Positions 50,614 through 58,738 of a stretch of DNA of 64,000 nt are shown piece after piece (positions within the stretch are counted from its first letter, which is position 1; each line of letters begins with the position of its first letter). The notes below the pieces were generated by a model that was given only the letters and a program-made list of their open reading frames with translations, was not told the DNA's origin and did not search any database. The position numbers and the translations under genes are program-made. Source of the stretch: Candidatus Krumholzibacteriia bacterium (GTDB taxonomy: Bacteria > Krumholzibacteriota > Krumholzibacteriia > WVZY01 > JAKEHA01). The stretch covers positions 61,646-125,645 of the forward strand of contig JAOUHG010000008.1 of NCBI GenBank assembly GCA_029865265.1, read 5' to 3'.

Positions 50614-51603
50614 ATGTGGAGCTCCATCCGGCAGTTCATCGACCGCCACGACTCGTTCGTGATCTCTTCGCACATCAACCCCGACGGAGATGCCATCGGC
50701 TCGGAGCTGGGGCTGGCGCGGTTCCTGCGCCAGATCGGCAAGCGCGCCGTGATTGTCAACTCCACCGACACGCCCGACGTGCTGCGCTTTCTTGACACCG
50801 CGGACGAGATCCACGTGTACGGCGAGCCCGATGTGCGCGGGCTGATCGACGGCATCGACGCGGCCATCATCGTGGATGTGAACAACTGGGACCACCTGGG
50901 CCATATCGGCCGCGCGCTGCAGGCGCTTTCCCTGCCCCGGGCGTGCATCGACCACCATCAGGGCGAGGTGGCCGGGTTCGCGGAGACGACGGTGGCCGAC
51001 ACCAGCGCCGCCGCGGTGGGGCTGTTGATTCTGGAATTGATTCGCGACATGAAGGGACGCGTTACGCAGGACATCGCCGATCCGCTCTACGCCGCCATTA
51101 TCACGGATACGGGGACATTTCGGTTTTCCAACACGGACGCGCGCGTGCTGCGCGCGGCGGCCGAGCTCACCGATGCCGGCGCGAATCCCTTCGAGATGCA
51201 CCGCCGCGTGTTTGGCAGCAAGAGCTGGGGTGCGGGCCGGTTGCTGGGCCCGGTGTTGAGCACGCTGGAATCCGTGGCGGGCGGCAAGGTGGCGGTCATT
51301 TCCGCCACGCTGGAAATGGTGAACAACGCGGGCGCCAACTACGACGACACCGACGGCTTCGTGGACCTGGTTCGCGCCATCAAGGGTGTGGAACTGGTGG
51401 CCTTCTTCAAGGAGACCACCGAGGGCGACATCAAGGTGTCGCTGCGCTCCAACGGCAACGTGGACGCGAATGCGATGGCGCGGCGCTTCGGTGGCGGGGG
51501 GCACACCATGGCGTCGGGAATGCGCTTGCCGGGGCCGATGAAGCGGGCCATCGAGGACTTCCTGCGCGAATGCGCACGGCTCGACGACTTCCCCGTCCGT
51601 TGA
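50614..51603 (+). CDS. nrnA: NrnA-like DHH/DHHA1 phosphoesterase
   Basis: A 329-residue phosphodiesterase that degrades nano-RNA and often converts 3'-phosphoadenosine 5'-phosphate to AMP. Motifs: SSHINPDGDAIGSELG (about 19-34), CIDHHQGE (DHH motif, about 112-119), ITDTGTFRFSN (about 158-168) and the DHHA1 glycine motif RFGGGGHTMASGMRLPG. One copy of ATTGTCAAC lies inside this gene at 50752, apart from the two clusters. Confidence 0.88.
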   Translation: MWSSIRQFIDRHDSFVISSHINPDGDAIGSELGLARFLRQIGKRAVIVNSTDTPDVLRFLDTADEIHVYGEPDVRGLIDGIDAAIIVDVNNWDHLGHIGRALQALSLPRACIDHHQGEVAGFAETTVADTSAAAVGLLILELIRDMKGRVTQDIADPLYAAIITDTGTFRFSNTDARVLRAAAELTDAGANPFEMHRRVFGSKSWGAGRLLGPVLSTLESVAGGKVAVISATLEMVNNAGANYDDTDGFVDLVRAIKGVELVAFFKETTEGDIKVSLRSNGNVDANAMARRFGGGGHTMASGMRLPGPMKRAIEDFLRECARLDDFPVR

Positions 51604-51632
51604 AGCCTGACCGGGCGTAACGGTTCAAAAGA

Positions 51633-51688
51633 GACGGCTCTGGAACTGCAAGCGCGGGGAGCGCAAGGGTCTCAGTTCCGGAGCCGTC
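51633..51688. other. Long two-tier hairpin after nrnA
   Basis: Outer arms are GACGGCTC (51633-51640) and GAGCCGTC (51681-51688). Next inward, GGAACTG (51642-51648) pairs with CAGTTCC (51673-51679). An inner GCGC-GGGGA-GCGC hairpin lies at 51652-51664. No U-tract follows, so a simple Rho-independent terminator is not supported. Confidence 0.55.
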
Positions 51689-51818
51689 GCGGTGACTTGG
51701 AGGTTGTTAGTGATCTTTCTACGAACGGGTGGGCGGGAGGTTCCGAAAAATCTCCGTCCCGGCAGGACGGGAACATCCGTGTTCCATCCACAGCGCGATA
51801 CCCCATACAATTGATTCC

Positions 51819-52388
51819 ATGGCACGCCTTCCCACCCCCATTGTCGTTGTGAGCCGCTGTCTCGGCTTCGACCATTGCCGCTACGATGGAGACATCGTGC
51901 GCGCGGACGTGGTGTCGCGCATCGCCGGCCATGTGCGCGCCATCCCGGTGTGCCCGGAACTCGAGATCGGGCTGGGTGTTCCGCGGCCCGTCATTCGCCT
52001 CGTCCACGAAGCGGCGGGTAGCCGGCTGGTTCAGCCGGAAACCGGGCGCGATCTCACCGACGAGATGAGTGCCTTTGCGACCCGCTTCCTGGAGTGGATC
52101 GGCGAGAAGGGCGTGGATGGTTTCATTCTGAAGTCGCGCTCGCCCTCGTGCGGCAACGGCGACAGCCGGGTGTTCGATGCGGGGGGCGATGAACTTGCGG
52201 AGTCCATGGACGGGCTCTTCGCGCGCGCCGCACGCGCCCGCTTTCCCGACGCGGCCATGGAAGACGAATCCAGCCTCACCGATCCGGTCGCCCGCCACGA
52301 GTTCGTGACCGCGCTCTACGAAAACGCCGCGCGCCGCCTCGGGCGCAAGCTGCCGCGCGAGTGGCGTCTCCCCCCGGACCTCTCCTGA
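51819..52388 (+). CDS. DUF523-family protein
   Basis: A 189-residue protein of the DUF523 family, with VSRCLGFDHCRYDG (Cys-rich, about 11-24), CPELEIGLGVPRPVIRL (about 45-61) and LKSRSPSCGNGDSRVF (about 103-118). The conserved Cys residues suggest a metal or redox site. The family's function is debated; a relation to 2-thiouridine desulfidase (TudS) has been reported for DUF523 members. ATG 51819 is the first good start. Confidence 0.75.
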   Translation: MARLPTPIVVVSRCLGFDHCRYDGDIVRADVVSRIAGHVRAIPVCPELEIGLGVPRPVIRLVHEAAGSRLVQPETGRDLTDEMSAFATRFLEWIGEKGVDGFILKSRSPSCGNGDSRVFDAGGDELAESMDGLFARAARARFPDAAMEDESSLTDPVARHEFVTALYENAARRLGRKLPREWRLPPDLS

Positions 52389-52408
52389 GTTCGTGTTGCG
52401 GCGAAGGG

Positions 52409-53062
52409 CTACGTGGCCGGCACCGGCTGCTCAACCACCACCGCCGCCTTCGGTTTCAATTCGCGGTACACGAAGGCCAGCGACAGCCCGCTGATGGGAA
52501 CCGTGACCAGCAGTCCCACGCCGAGCGCGACGATGCCAAGCAGGTTGAGGCCGACCAGCAGCAGGAAGAGCAGAAACAGGTCCATGGTGCGGCCGCGCGT
52601 GATGTCCCAGCTGCGCTGGATCGCCTCCACCGGACCCACCGCTTCGTCGACAACGACGAACCCCACGAACCACAACCGCAGCAGGAAGATGATTCCGGGA
52701 ATGATCAGCAGGACCAGGCCCATGAAAACCGCGATGCCCACGATGATCATGGCGGCGATGTAGATGTGGAGGCGGGCAAGACCGTCAAAGAGGTTCTCGA
52801 AGATCGGTGTCTCGCCGTCACGAAACCGGAGGTAGATTTTGGCGAGGCCCAGCGCGAACGTGCTCGATACCAGGCTCGCGATGACGGAGATACCGAACTC
52901 CTGCAGCCGGGTGTCGAACGCGCTGTCGCCGGCCCACTCGATGATGCCCGGCACCGCCCAGGCAACCAGCGTGACGCCGACTATGAAGGCCGCGCGCGCC
53001 TGAACCGTCTTCCATCCAAATCGAATCGATTCTCCCAGCGGGAGACCCTGTGGGTTGGGCAT
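52409..53062 (-). CDS. Integral membrane protein, DUF975-like
   Basis: A 217-residue protein with about five hydrophobic helices (IYIAAMIIVGIAVFMGLVLL; LFLLFLLLVGLNLLGIVALG) and the internal GDETPIFENLFDG-like stretch common in the DUF975/glycerophosphodiester-phosphodiesterase membrane domain. ATG 53062 has AAGGAGGAATCC upstream. No catalytic residues are visible. Role unknown. Confidence 0.6.
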   Translation of the reverse strand: MPNPQGLPLGESIRFGWKTVQARAAFIVGVTLVAWAVPGIIEWAGDSAFDTRLQEFGISVIASLVSSTFALGLAKIYLRFRDGETPIFENLFDGLARLHIYIAAMIIVGIAVFMGLVLLIIPGIIFLLRLWFVGFVVVDEAVGPVEAIQRSWDITRGRTMDLFLLFLLLVGLNLLGIVALGVGLLVTVPISGLSLAFVYRELKPKAAVVVEQPVPAT

Positions 53063-53144
53063 GGATTCCTCCTTGAAGGAAAGATACACTAGAGGCTCGG
53101 CCCGCAGACACCCCCAATATCCCCGGACGAAAGGGACACCGGTC

Positions 53145-53867
53145 ATGAGCAAGCGAAGCGCCCGACTCCTCCTGTTGAGCAACTCCAAGAACTACGGTGG
53201 TGGCTGGCTGGACCACGCCGAGCCCTGGATACGCGCCTTCATGGGTGGCGTAAAGAACGCGATATTCGTACCTTACGCCGGGGTGACGGTGAGCTGGGAG
53301 GACTACACCACCATGGCAAGAGAGCGGTTCGAGAAGATGGGCATCGCGGTGACATCGGTCCACGAGGCGAAGAATGCGGCGAAGGCGGTGGCGTCCGCCG
53401 AGGCCGTGTTCGTGGGCGGCGGCAACACGTTCAACCTGCTGAAGACCATGTACGACGACGGGTCGCTGTGGGCCATCCGCGAGCGGGTGCTGGCCGGCGC
53501 GCCCTACATCGGCTGGAGTGCCGGGTCCAACGTGGCCTGCCCCTCCATCCGCACCACCAACGACATGCCCATCGTGGAGCCGTCGAAGTTCGACGCACTG
53601 CGCCTGGTTCCCTTCCAGATAAACCCCCACTTCACCGACGCGATGATCCCCAACCACGGCGGCGAGACCCGCACCCAGCGCATCGCCGAGTTCACGAAAA
53701 CCAATCCGGGTGTTTACGTCGTAGGTTTGCGTGAAGGCAGCGCAATCGAGGTCGACGGAGCGGCGCTCAGGCTGCTCGGGCCGCACGAGGCAAGGATCTT
53801 CCATGGCGACAGGGATCCCGTGGACTGCGCGCCGGACGCGTCGCTGGATTTCCTCTGGGAGGTTTAA
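53145..53867 (+). CDS. pepE: Peptidase E (alpha-aspartyl dipeptidase, family S51)
   Basis: A 240-residue serine dipeptidase that cleaves Asp-X dipeptides. The nucleophile Ser is in [20 protein letters not shown] (about 125-144). [13 protein letters not shown] (about 87-99) and NPHFTDA match the S51 family. ATG 53145 gives normal length. It is two bases from the next gene, so the two are co-transcribed. Confidence 0.9.
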   Translation: MSKRSARLLLLSNSKNYGGGWLDHAEPWIRAFMGGVKNAIFVPYAGVTVSWEDYTTMARERFEKMGIAVTSVHEAKNAAKAVASAEAVFVGGGNTFNLLKTMYDDGSLWAIRERVLAGAPYIGWSAGSNVACPSIRTTNDMPIVEPSKFDALRLVPFQINPHFTDAMIPNHGGETRTQRIAEFTKTNPGVYVVGLREGSAIEVDGAALRLLGPHEARIFHGDRDPVDCAPDASLDFLWEV

Positions 53868-53868
53868 C

Positions 53869-55128
53869 ATGAAGCAGGGGGCGCTTCGAACCCGGGAAAC
53901 CCCGACGTTCCGGCGCGCGGCCGCGGGTGCGGCCATGGTGATTGCCGTGTGCGTCACCACCGCGGTGCGCGCGGAGCCGGCGCAGACCATCCGCAGCGGC
54001 CCGTCGCGCGTGGCACTGCTGGAACTCTACACGTCTGAGGGCTGTTCCAGCTGTCCGCCGGCCGAGACGTGGTTCTCCAGACTCGCCACCGACGGCCGCC
54101 TGTGGAAGGACGTCGTGCCGGTGGCCTTCCACGTTGACTACTGGGACTACCTGGGCTGGACGGACGTCTTCGCCAACGTGGACTTCAGCGAGCGGCAGCG
54201 CGATTACGCCGCGGCGTGGAACTCGGACCGCATCTATACGCCCGGCTTCGTGTGGAACGGGAGCGAGTGGCGTGGCTGGTACGACAAGCAGCCGTTGCCC
54301 GCGACCAGCGGGAGCCCCGGCACGCTGACCGCGTCCATTGCCCGTGACGGCATCGACGTGACGTTCGCACCCGCGACCGCGCCGACCGAAGGAATCGTGG
54401 CGCACGTTGTGGTGCTGGGCATGGGAGTCGAGCGCAACGTTAAGGCGGGCGAGAACAAGGGCAGGACCTTGACGCACGACTTCGTGGTGCTCGAGTATCA
54501 GACCATCGAATTCACCGCGCGCGAGGGCGCGTGGACCGGCCGTGCCGCGTGGCGCGCGCCGAAGGATCCCTCCCCGAAACGGCACGCCGTGGCGGTGTGG
54601 GTATCGACGGAGCGGGGCGCGTTCATCCAGGCGGCGGGTGCGTTCATCACGCCCGAGGCCGAGGCTGAACTCAAGCTCACGCAGCGAGGAGGCAATATCC
54701 GTATGAGCAAGATCAACAAGACCGACGCCGAGTGGCGCGAAATCCTCACCCCGGACCAGTATCGCGTGACACGCGAGAAGGGCACGGAGCGCGCTTTCAC
54801 CGGCGAGTATGTCGACAATCACGAAAAGGGTGTGTACCTGTGCGTGGCCTGCGGACAGCCGCTGTTCGCCTCGGACACCAAGTTCGAGTCCGGTACCGGC
54901 TGGCCGAGTTTCTACGAGCCGGTGGACAACCGCAACCTGGCCAGCGAGGAGGACCGCAGCTTCGGCTGGGACCGTACCGAGGTCATGTGCGGACGCTGCC
55001 AGGCGCACCTGGGCCACGTGTTCGACGACGGCCCCAGGCCCACCGGCCTGCGCTACTGCATCAACTCGGTGGCACTCAAGTTCGTGCCGGCGGATCCCAA
55101 AGAGGACCTGGCCGAGAAGAAGAAGTAA
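53869..55128 (+). CDS. msrB: Exported DUF1223-MsrB fusion (thioredoxin-like domain plus methionine-R-sulfoxide reductase)
   Basis: A 419-residue fusion protein with signal peptide (about 1-38). Residues about 48-260 are DUF1223, a thioredoxin-like fold with [20 protein letters not shown] (about 50-69). Residues about 279-419 form a complete MsrB domain, with the zinc-site pairs CVACG and [15 protein letters not shown] and the catalytic Cys in [11 protein letters not shown]. An internal ATG at 54703 has GAGGAGG ten bases before it and starts exactly at the MsrB domain. A free cytoplasmic MsrB could therefore also be made. Fusion may couple repair of oxidised methionine to a redox partner in the periplasm. 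Confidence 0.85.
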   Translation: MKQGALRTRETPTFRRAAAGAAMVIAVCVTTAVRAEPAQTIRSGPSRVALLELYTSEGCSSCPPAETWFSRLATDGRLWKDVVPVAFHVDYWDYLGWTDVFANVDFSERQRDYAAAWNSDRIYTPGFVWNGSEWRGWYDKQPLPATSGSPGTLTASIARDGIDVTFAPATAPTEGIVAHVVVLGMGVERNVKAGENKGRTLTHDFVVLEYQTIEFTAREGAWTGRAAWRAPKDPSPKRHAVAVWVSTERGAFIQAAGAFITPEAEAELKLTQRGGNIRMSKINKTDAEWREILTPDQYRVTREKGTERAFTGEYVDNHEKGVYLCVACGQPLFASDTKFESGTGWPSFYEPVDNRNLASEEDRSFGWDRTEVMCGRCQAHLGHVFDDGPRPTGLRYCINSVALKFVPADPKEDLAEKKK

Positions 55129-55150
55129 CGCCCCCAGAGGCTGATACCGA

Positions 55151-55185
55151 GCGGGGCGGTGGCGCGATCCACCGCCCCGCTTTTT
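55151..55185 (+). terminator. Rho-independent terminator after the DUF1223-msrB gene
   Basis: Perfect 12-bp stem, GCGGGGCGGTGG (55151-55162) with CCACCGCCCCGC (55169-55180), a 6-base loop and TTTTT. Confidence 0.93.
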
Positions 55186-55224
55186 CGTTCCGGGCGGCTC
55201 CGGCCCGCCGCCAGGCTGAATTTA

Positions 55225-55293
55225 AGTAGTAGTAGCTTCTGCTGCTATCGAATGGACAATTCCGCTTGACTTGCCCCGACGATAGTAGTAGTC
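55225..55293. promoter_or_regulatory. Triplet-repeat operator-like region before the TrmB-like gene
   Basis: AGTAGTAGTAGC (55225-55236), an inverted relative GCTGCTATCG (55241-55250) and CGATAGTAGTAGTC (55280-55293) flank a TTGACT at 55266. The last copy abuts the ATG. This looks like an operator for the adjacent regulator. Confidence 0.35.
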
Positions 55294-56094
55294 ATGGCAG
55301 CTATGAAGCCCATTCCGAGCCTGGAAGCGCTGGGCCTGACCCGCCTGGAGGCCCTCGCCTACGCCTATCTCGTCGCCAATCCGGCCACCACCGGCTACCG
55401 GGTCTCCAAGGGCATCGGCAAACCCACCGCCAACGTCTACCGCGCGCTCGAGAGCCTCGCGCGCAAGGGCGCCGTGACCGACGACCGGGCTTCCCCGCCG
55501 TTGTTTCGTGCCGTGCCGCCCGATGAACTCTTCGACCAGCTCGAGCGGGAGTTCATGGACCGCCGCGAGATCGCCTCGCGGGCGCTCGCATCCGTGGCCG
55601 TGGAGACCGATGCGGACGAGGACGGTTTCTTTGCGTTGAAGGACCGCGACCAGGTGATGGGCCGCGTGCGCGTGATGCTGGCGGCGGCGCGGCGGATCGT
55701 GGTGATGGACGCATCAGCGCCGGTGCGGGTGGAACTCGCGGAAGCGATCGCCGACACCCGGGCGCGCGGGGCGCGCGTCTTCATCCTGGCCAGAGGTGCC
55801 GCGGGCGAGGACACACACGCGGACACCGTCGCGGGCGCGCCGGACGCAACGGTGTTGCGGGTCGCTCTGGATGCGCGCGAAGCACTCGTCGCCACACTGG
55901 CACCGGACGGGAAGGCCGCACGCGACGCCGTGTGGAGCCGAAACGCCACCATGGCGCGCACCCTCCACGACGCGATTGCGAACGACGCGTTCTTCGTGCT
56001 TGTGGAGCAGGGCCTGAGTGAGGGGATGAGCGTGGATGAGCTGGAAGGCGCCTTCGAGCGCTGCCGGGCGGTCCGCGGCTTCCCGGCCGGCTAG
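55294..56094 (+). CDS. TrmB-family transcriptional regulator
   Basis: A 266-residue regulator with an N-terminal winged helix (LGLTRLEALAYAYLVANPATT, then PTANVYRALESLARKGAV, about 46-63) and a C-terminal ligand domain of the phospholipase-D-like TrmB type (RVRVMLAAARRIVVMDAS). TrmB proteins sense sugars or other metabolites; the ligand is unknown. ATG 55294 is used; ATG 55303 is also possible. Its stop and that of the facing regulator share a CTAG. Confidence 0.75.
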   Translation: MAAMKPIPSLEALGLTRLEALAYAYLVANPATTGYRVSKGIGKPTANVYRALESLARKGAVTDDRASPPLFRAVPPDELFDQLEREFMDRREIASRALASVAVETDADEDGFFALKDRDQVMGRVRVMLAAARRIVVMDASAPVRVELAEAIADTRARGARVFILARGAAGEDTHADTVAGAPDATVLRVALDAREALVATLAPDGKAARDAVWSRNATMARTLHDAIANDAFFVLVEQGLSEGMSVDELEGAFERCRAVRGFPAG

Positions 56095-56843
56095 CGGGTG
56101 ACGGCGGTACCGCGGCGCAGCGGTGTTCGCGACGCGGCCCCGTTGGGACGGCGCAGCCGGAAGGCGATCGCTGTTCCCTTCCGCCCCTGGGGATCGTCGC
56201 TCACCGTCCATGTGCCGTGCTTTAGCGAGAAATCGAGTGCCACGCCGGCGGAACGGATGGCGAACGATTGGAAGTTGCGCGCGAGCAGGACCAGACGCGC
56301 AAGGGGCGAGTCCGCGGCCCGCGCGTTGGCCAGGTTGGCCAGCATGGCGGCCGCTTCCTGCGCCGAGGCCGCACCCAGTGGCTGCCGAAGCATCTCGAAT
56401 ATGCCCGCGCCGTCATCGGCGACCACGATGTCGATGTCGCGCGCGTTGTTCGTAAAGGAAAACTGGATCCATGAGGCGCCGGCGTGGTCCACTGCGTTAC
56501 CCATGAGTTCGCCGAAAGCACCGCGGCACAGTTCGCGCACGGCGGGCGTGTCGGACGCGAGCACGGGTGCAATGTGGTCCTCCCACACACGCGCCGGGTT
56601 GAGCACCGGGGTCACCCGGACCTCGCGCGCCAGCGACGAGGTGCGCTTGAGGCGGTACACGCGGGCGCGCGTCTGGCCGGACTGCTCCAGAAGCCCGGCT
56701 TCCACAAGAAGGTCGAGGTGCCGGTTTGCCGCCTGCCTGGAAATCCCGTATGCTTCGCCGATCCGGCGCGCGAGTCCCATGGGATTCATGGCCGCCTGGT
56801 CCAGGATGAACTCTCGAATGCTCTGGGTTCGGGTGCGTTCCAT
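56091..56843 (-). CDS. Winged-helix regulator with GHKL (histidine-kinase-like) ATPase domain
   Basis: A 250-residue one-component regulator. Residues about 1-70 are a winged helix (GLARRIGEAYGISRQAANRH, LVEAGLLEQSG). Residues about 95-245 are a GHKL ATPase: N-box ELMGNAVDHAG, G1 box VADDGAGIFEML and a late GRKGTAIAFRL G2-like box. No phospho-acceptor His domain or receiver is present, so it is not an ordinary sensor kinase. Related HTH-ATPase proteins often continue into DUF4325, which is lacking here. ATG 56843 is chosen because residues before it are non-conserved. The array of GTTGACAAT motifs lies directly upstream, between it and the divergent prenyltransferase gene. Confidence 0.72.
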   Translation of the reverse strand: MERTRTQSIREFILDQAAMNPMGLARRIGEAYGISRQAANRHLDLLVEAGLLEQSGQTRARVYRLKRTSSLAREVRVTPVLNPARVWEDHIAPVLASDTPAVRELCRGAFGELMGNAVDHAGASWIQFSFTNNARDIDIVVADDGAGIFEMLRQPLGAASAQEAAAMLANLANARAADSPLARLVLLARNFQSFAIRSAGVALDFSLKHGTWTVSDDPQGRKGTAIAFRLRRPNGAASRTPLRRGTAVTR

Positions 56844-56871
56844 GGGCTGGTTTCTATCGACAGGGCGGTTT

Positions 56872-56992
56872 TTTGTCAACCTTATTCCCGGTGGGCCAGC
56901 GCCGCCGGGCGCCGAATTGTCAACTTTCGAGGAATGAATTGTCAATATTTTCGAGCTTAATTGTCAACATATACACTCGGGCCATTGTCAAC
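56872..56992. promoter_or_regulatory. Phased array of ATTGTCAAC motifs in a divergent promoter region
   Basis: Five same-orientation copies: TTTGTCAAC (56872), ATTGTCAAC (56916), ATTGTCAAT (56938), ATTGTCAAC (56960) and ATTGTCAAC (56984). Steps are 44, 22, 22 and 24 bases, about two helical turns each. On the minus strand each reads GTTGACAAT. The array fills the gap between the winged-helix ATPase gene and the UbiA-type gene. Confidence 0.75.
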
Positions 56993-57026
56993 CTGGCGAA
57001 TGCTGCTTCGCAGCATTCGTTTACAG

Positions 57027-57875
57027 ATGAATAGCTTACGTGAATTCTTCGACACCATCCGGGTCGAGCACACGGTGTTTGCACTCCCCTTCGCGTATGC
57101 GACGTTGTTCCTGGTGGAGGCGGGGTGGCCGCGTGGGCATTACCTTCTATGGATCACGGTGGCCATGATTGGCGCCCGAACCGTGGGGATGGCGGCCAAC
57201 CGCCTAATCGACGGGGAGATCGATGCGCGCAACCCGCGCACAGCGGGGCGGGCCATTCCCGCCGGCCGCCTGGGTCGGGGGCGGGCGATGCTCTATACCG
57301 GTGTCGCCCTGGTGGTCTTTCTGGTGGCGGTGTGGCGGCTCAACCCGGTCTGCCGGTGGCTGTGGCCCCTCGTGATCGGAGCCATGGTTGCCTATCCGTA
57401 CGCCAAGCGCTTCACGCCCTATGCCCATCTGCTCCTGGGGGCGGTTTACGTGATGATCCCGCCCGCGGTCTGGGTGGCGGTCACCGGCGAGGTTCCGCTG
57501 CCGGCGGTGCTGCTGGGACTGGGCGCCGGCCTGTGGGTGGCCGGTTTCGACATCATCTATGCTTGCCAGGACGCGGAGGTGGATCGGCGCGAGGGGCTGC
57601 ACTCGCTGCCGGCCGATTTCGGGATCGGACGCGCGCTGCGCGTGTCACGCGTTCTGCACGCCGGCTTTCTCGTCTGTCTGGCCGTTGCGGGCTCGATGCT
57701 GTTCGTCGGGCGGTGGTACGGCGTGGGCCTGGTGCTGACGGCCCTGCTGCTCATCCATGAGCACCGGCTGGTCAAGCCCAACGACCTTTCCAGGGTGAAC
57801 GCCGCGTTCTTTACTACCAACGGTATCGTGAGCGTGGCGCTGTTTGTTCTCATTGCGATCGATACGGTGGTGTAA
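57027..57875 (+). CDS. mqnP: UbiA-type prenyltransferase, probable MqnP
   Basis: Integral membrane prenyltransferase of 282 residues. The two Asp-rich motifs are seen as NRLIDGEIDARNPRT (about 56-70) and DIIYACQDAEVDRREGLHS (about 174-192). UbiA-like MqnP adds the polyprenyl chain in the futalosine menaquinone pathway, and the ubiX/ubiD/mqnA genes nearby support that role over ubiquinone synthesis. ATG 57027 fits the family start REFFDTIRVEHTVFALPFAY; an in-frame start at 56961 would read through the repeat array and is rejected. Confidence 0.85.
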   Translation: MNSLREFFDTIRVEHTVFALPFAYATLFLVEAGWPRGHYLLWITVAMIGARTVGMAANRLIDGEIDARNPRTAGRAIPAGRLGRGRAMLYTGVALVVFLVAVWRLNPVCRWLWPLVIGAMVAYPYAKRFTPYAHLLLGAVYVMIPPAVWVAVTGEVPLPAVLLGLGAGLWVAGFDIIYACQDAEVDRREGLHSLPADFGIGRALRVSRVLHAGFLVCLAVAGSMLFVGRWYGVGLVLTALLLIHEHRLVKPNDLSRVNAAFFTTNGIVSVALFVLIAIDTVV

Positions 57876-57881
57876 ATCACG

Positions 57882-58517
57882 ATGGCCATCTACGCGGTTG
57901 GAATCACGGGCGGCAGCGGGGCACCCTACGCGCTTCGCCTTCTGAACGCGCTGACCGGCGCGGGTCACGACGTGCACGCCATCGTGTCACCGGCGGGGGA
58001 GAAGGTGATGCAGCTGGAGAGCGGCATCAAGCTCGGTAGGACGCTGCGTGATAAACAAGACGCGTTGATTCGTGCGAGTGAAATCGAAGCAGGGAAGGGA
58101 AGCCTGCGGTTGTTCGATCACATGAATCTCGCCGCACCCATCTCGAGCGGATCCTTCAAGTGCGCGGGAATGGTCATCGTGCCGTGTTCCACCGGAACGC
58201 TGGGGCGCATCGCGGCCGGTATTTCATCCAACCTGGTGGAGCGCGCCGCCGACGTTGCGCTCAAGGAGCGGCGCCGGCTGGTGCTGGTGCCGCGCGAAAC
58301 CCCGCTTTCGGCAATTCATCTCTCCAACATGCTCACCCTGCACCGCGCGGGCGCGGACATACTGCCCGCCATGCCCGCCTTCTACCACCGCCCGAAGACC
58401 ATCGCCGACATGGTGGACATGATCGTGGGGCGCATCCTGGACCGCCTGGGCGTGGAGAATTCGCTCTTCTACCGCTGGGGAACCGACACCGCGCCGGGCG
58501 ACACCGAGATGGACTAG
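57882..58517 (+). CDS. ubiX: UbiX-like flavin prenyltransferase
   Basis: Makes prenylated FMN, the cofactor of UbiD decarboxylases. The 211 residues begin YAVGITGGSGAPYALRLLNA, with the FMN-binding motif. MVIVPCSTGTLGRIAAGISS (about 93-112) and VLVPRETPLSAIHLSNML (about 137-154) are typical. It is seven bases from mqnP and probably co-transcribed. In this context it most likely serves UbiD-type decarboxylation in menaquinone synthesis. Confidence 0.92.
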   Translation: MAIYAVGITGGSGAPYALRLLNALTGAGHDVHAIVSPAGEKVMQLESGIKLGRTLRDKQDALIRASEIEAGKGSLRLFDHMNLAAPISSGSFKCAGMVIVPCSTGTLGRIAAGISSNLVERAADVALKERRRLVLVPRETPLSAIHLSNMLTLHRAGADILPAMPAFYHRPKTIADMVDMIVGRILDRLGVENSLFYRWGTDTAPGDTEMD

Positions 58518-58562
58518 AGACTTCCGGACGCGCGGGGCGCGTGGCGGCCTCCGGGGTGCAGC

Positions 58563-58640
58563 GCGATACCGCTCCTCCGCTCATGGTCCTCGCGCGAAAC
58601 ATTTGAAATCGCGCTGCGGAAATCGCGTCGGAGCGGTATC
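58563..58640 (-). repeat. Dispersed repeat, copy B, with terminal inverted repeats
   Basis: The copy of 15901-15972 in inverted orientation, lying between ubiX and the barrel-protein terminator. Here the ends form a perfect 11-bp inverted repeat: GATACCGCTCC and GGAGCGGTATC. The 78-base size and these ends resemble a small MITE or REP-like element. No coding capacity. Confidence 0.8.
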
Positions 58641-58670
58641 ACGCGCACCCGAACGCACGCCCCCCGGTGA

Positions 58671-58710
58671 CCCAAGAAAAACACCCCGCGCCGTTTCCGG
58701 CACGGGGTGT
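58671..58710 (-). terminator. Rho-independent terminator of the barrel-protein gene
   Basis: ACACCCCG pairs with CGGGGTGT (58681-58688 with 58703-58710), with a further GCCG/CGGC step. Read on the minus strand it is followed by TTTTTCTTGG. Confidence 0.85.
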
Positions 58711-58738
58711 TGAATCGATCGAGTGTGCGATCAGGGAA

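Noticed and set aside
56872..56992. The TTGACA in each motif copy as a series of -35 promoter boxes
   Set aside because: Copies are spaced 22-24 bases apart with no suitable -10 hexamers at 16-19 bases. The conserved core also extends beyond TTGACA to GTTGACAAT. One copy could still double as a -35 box.
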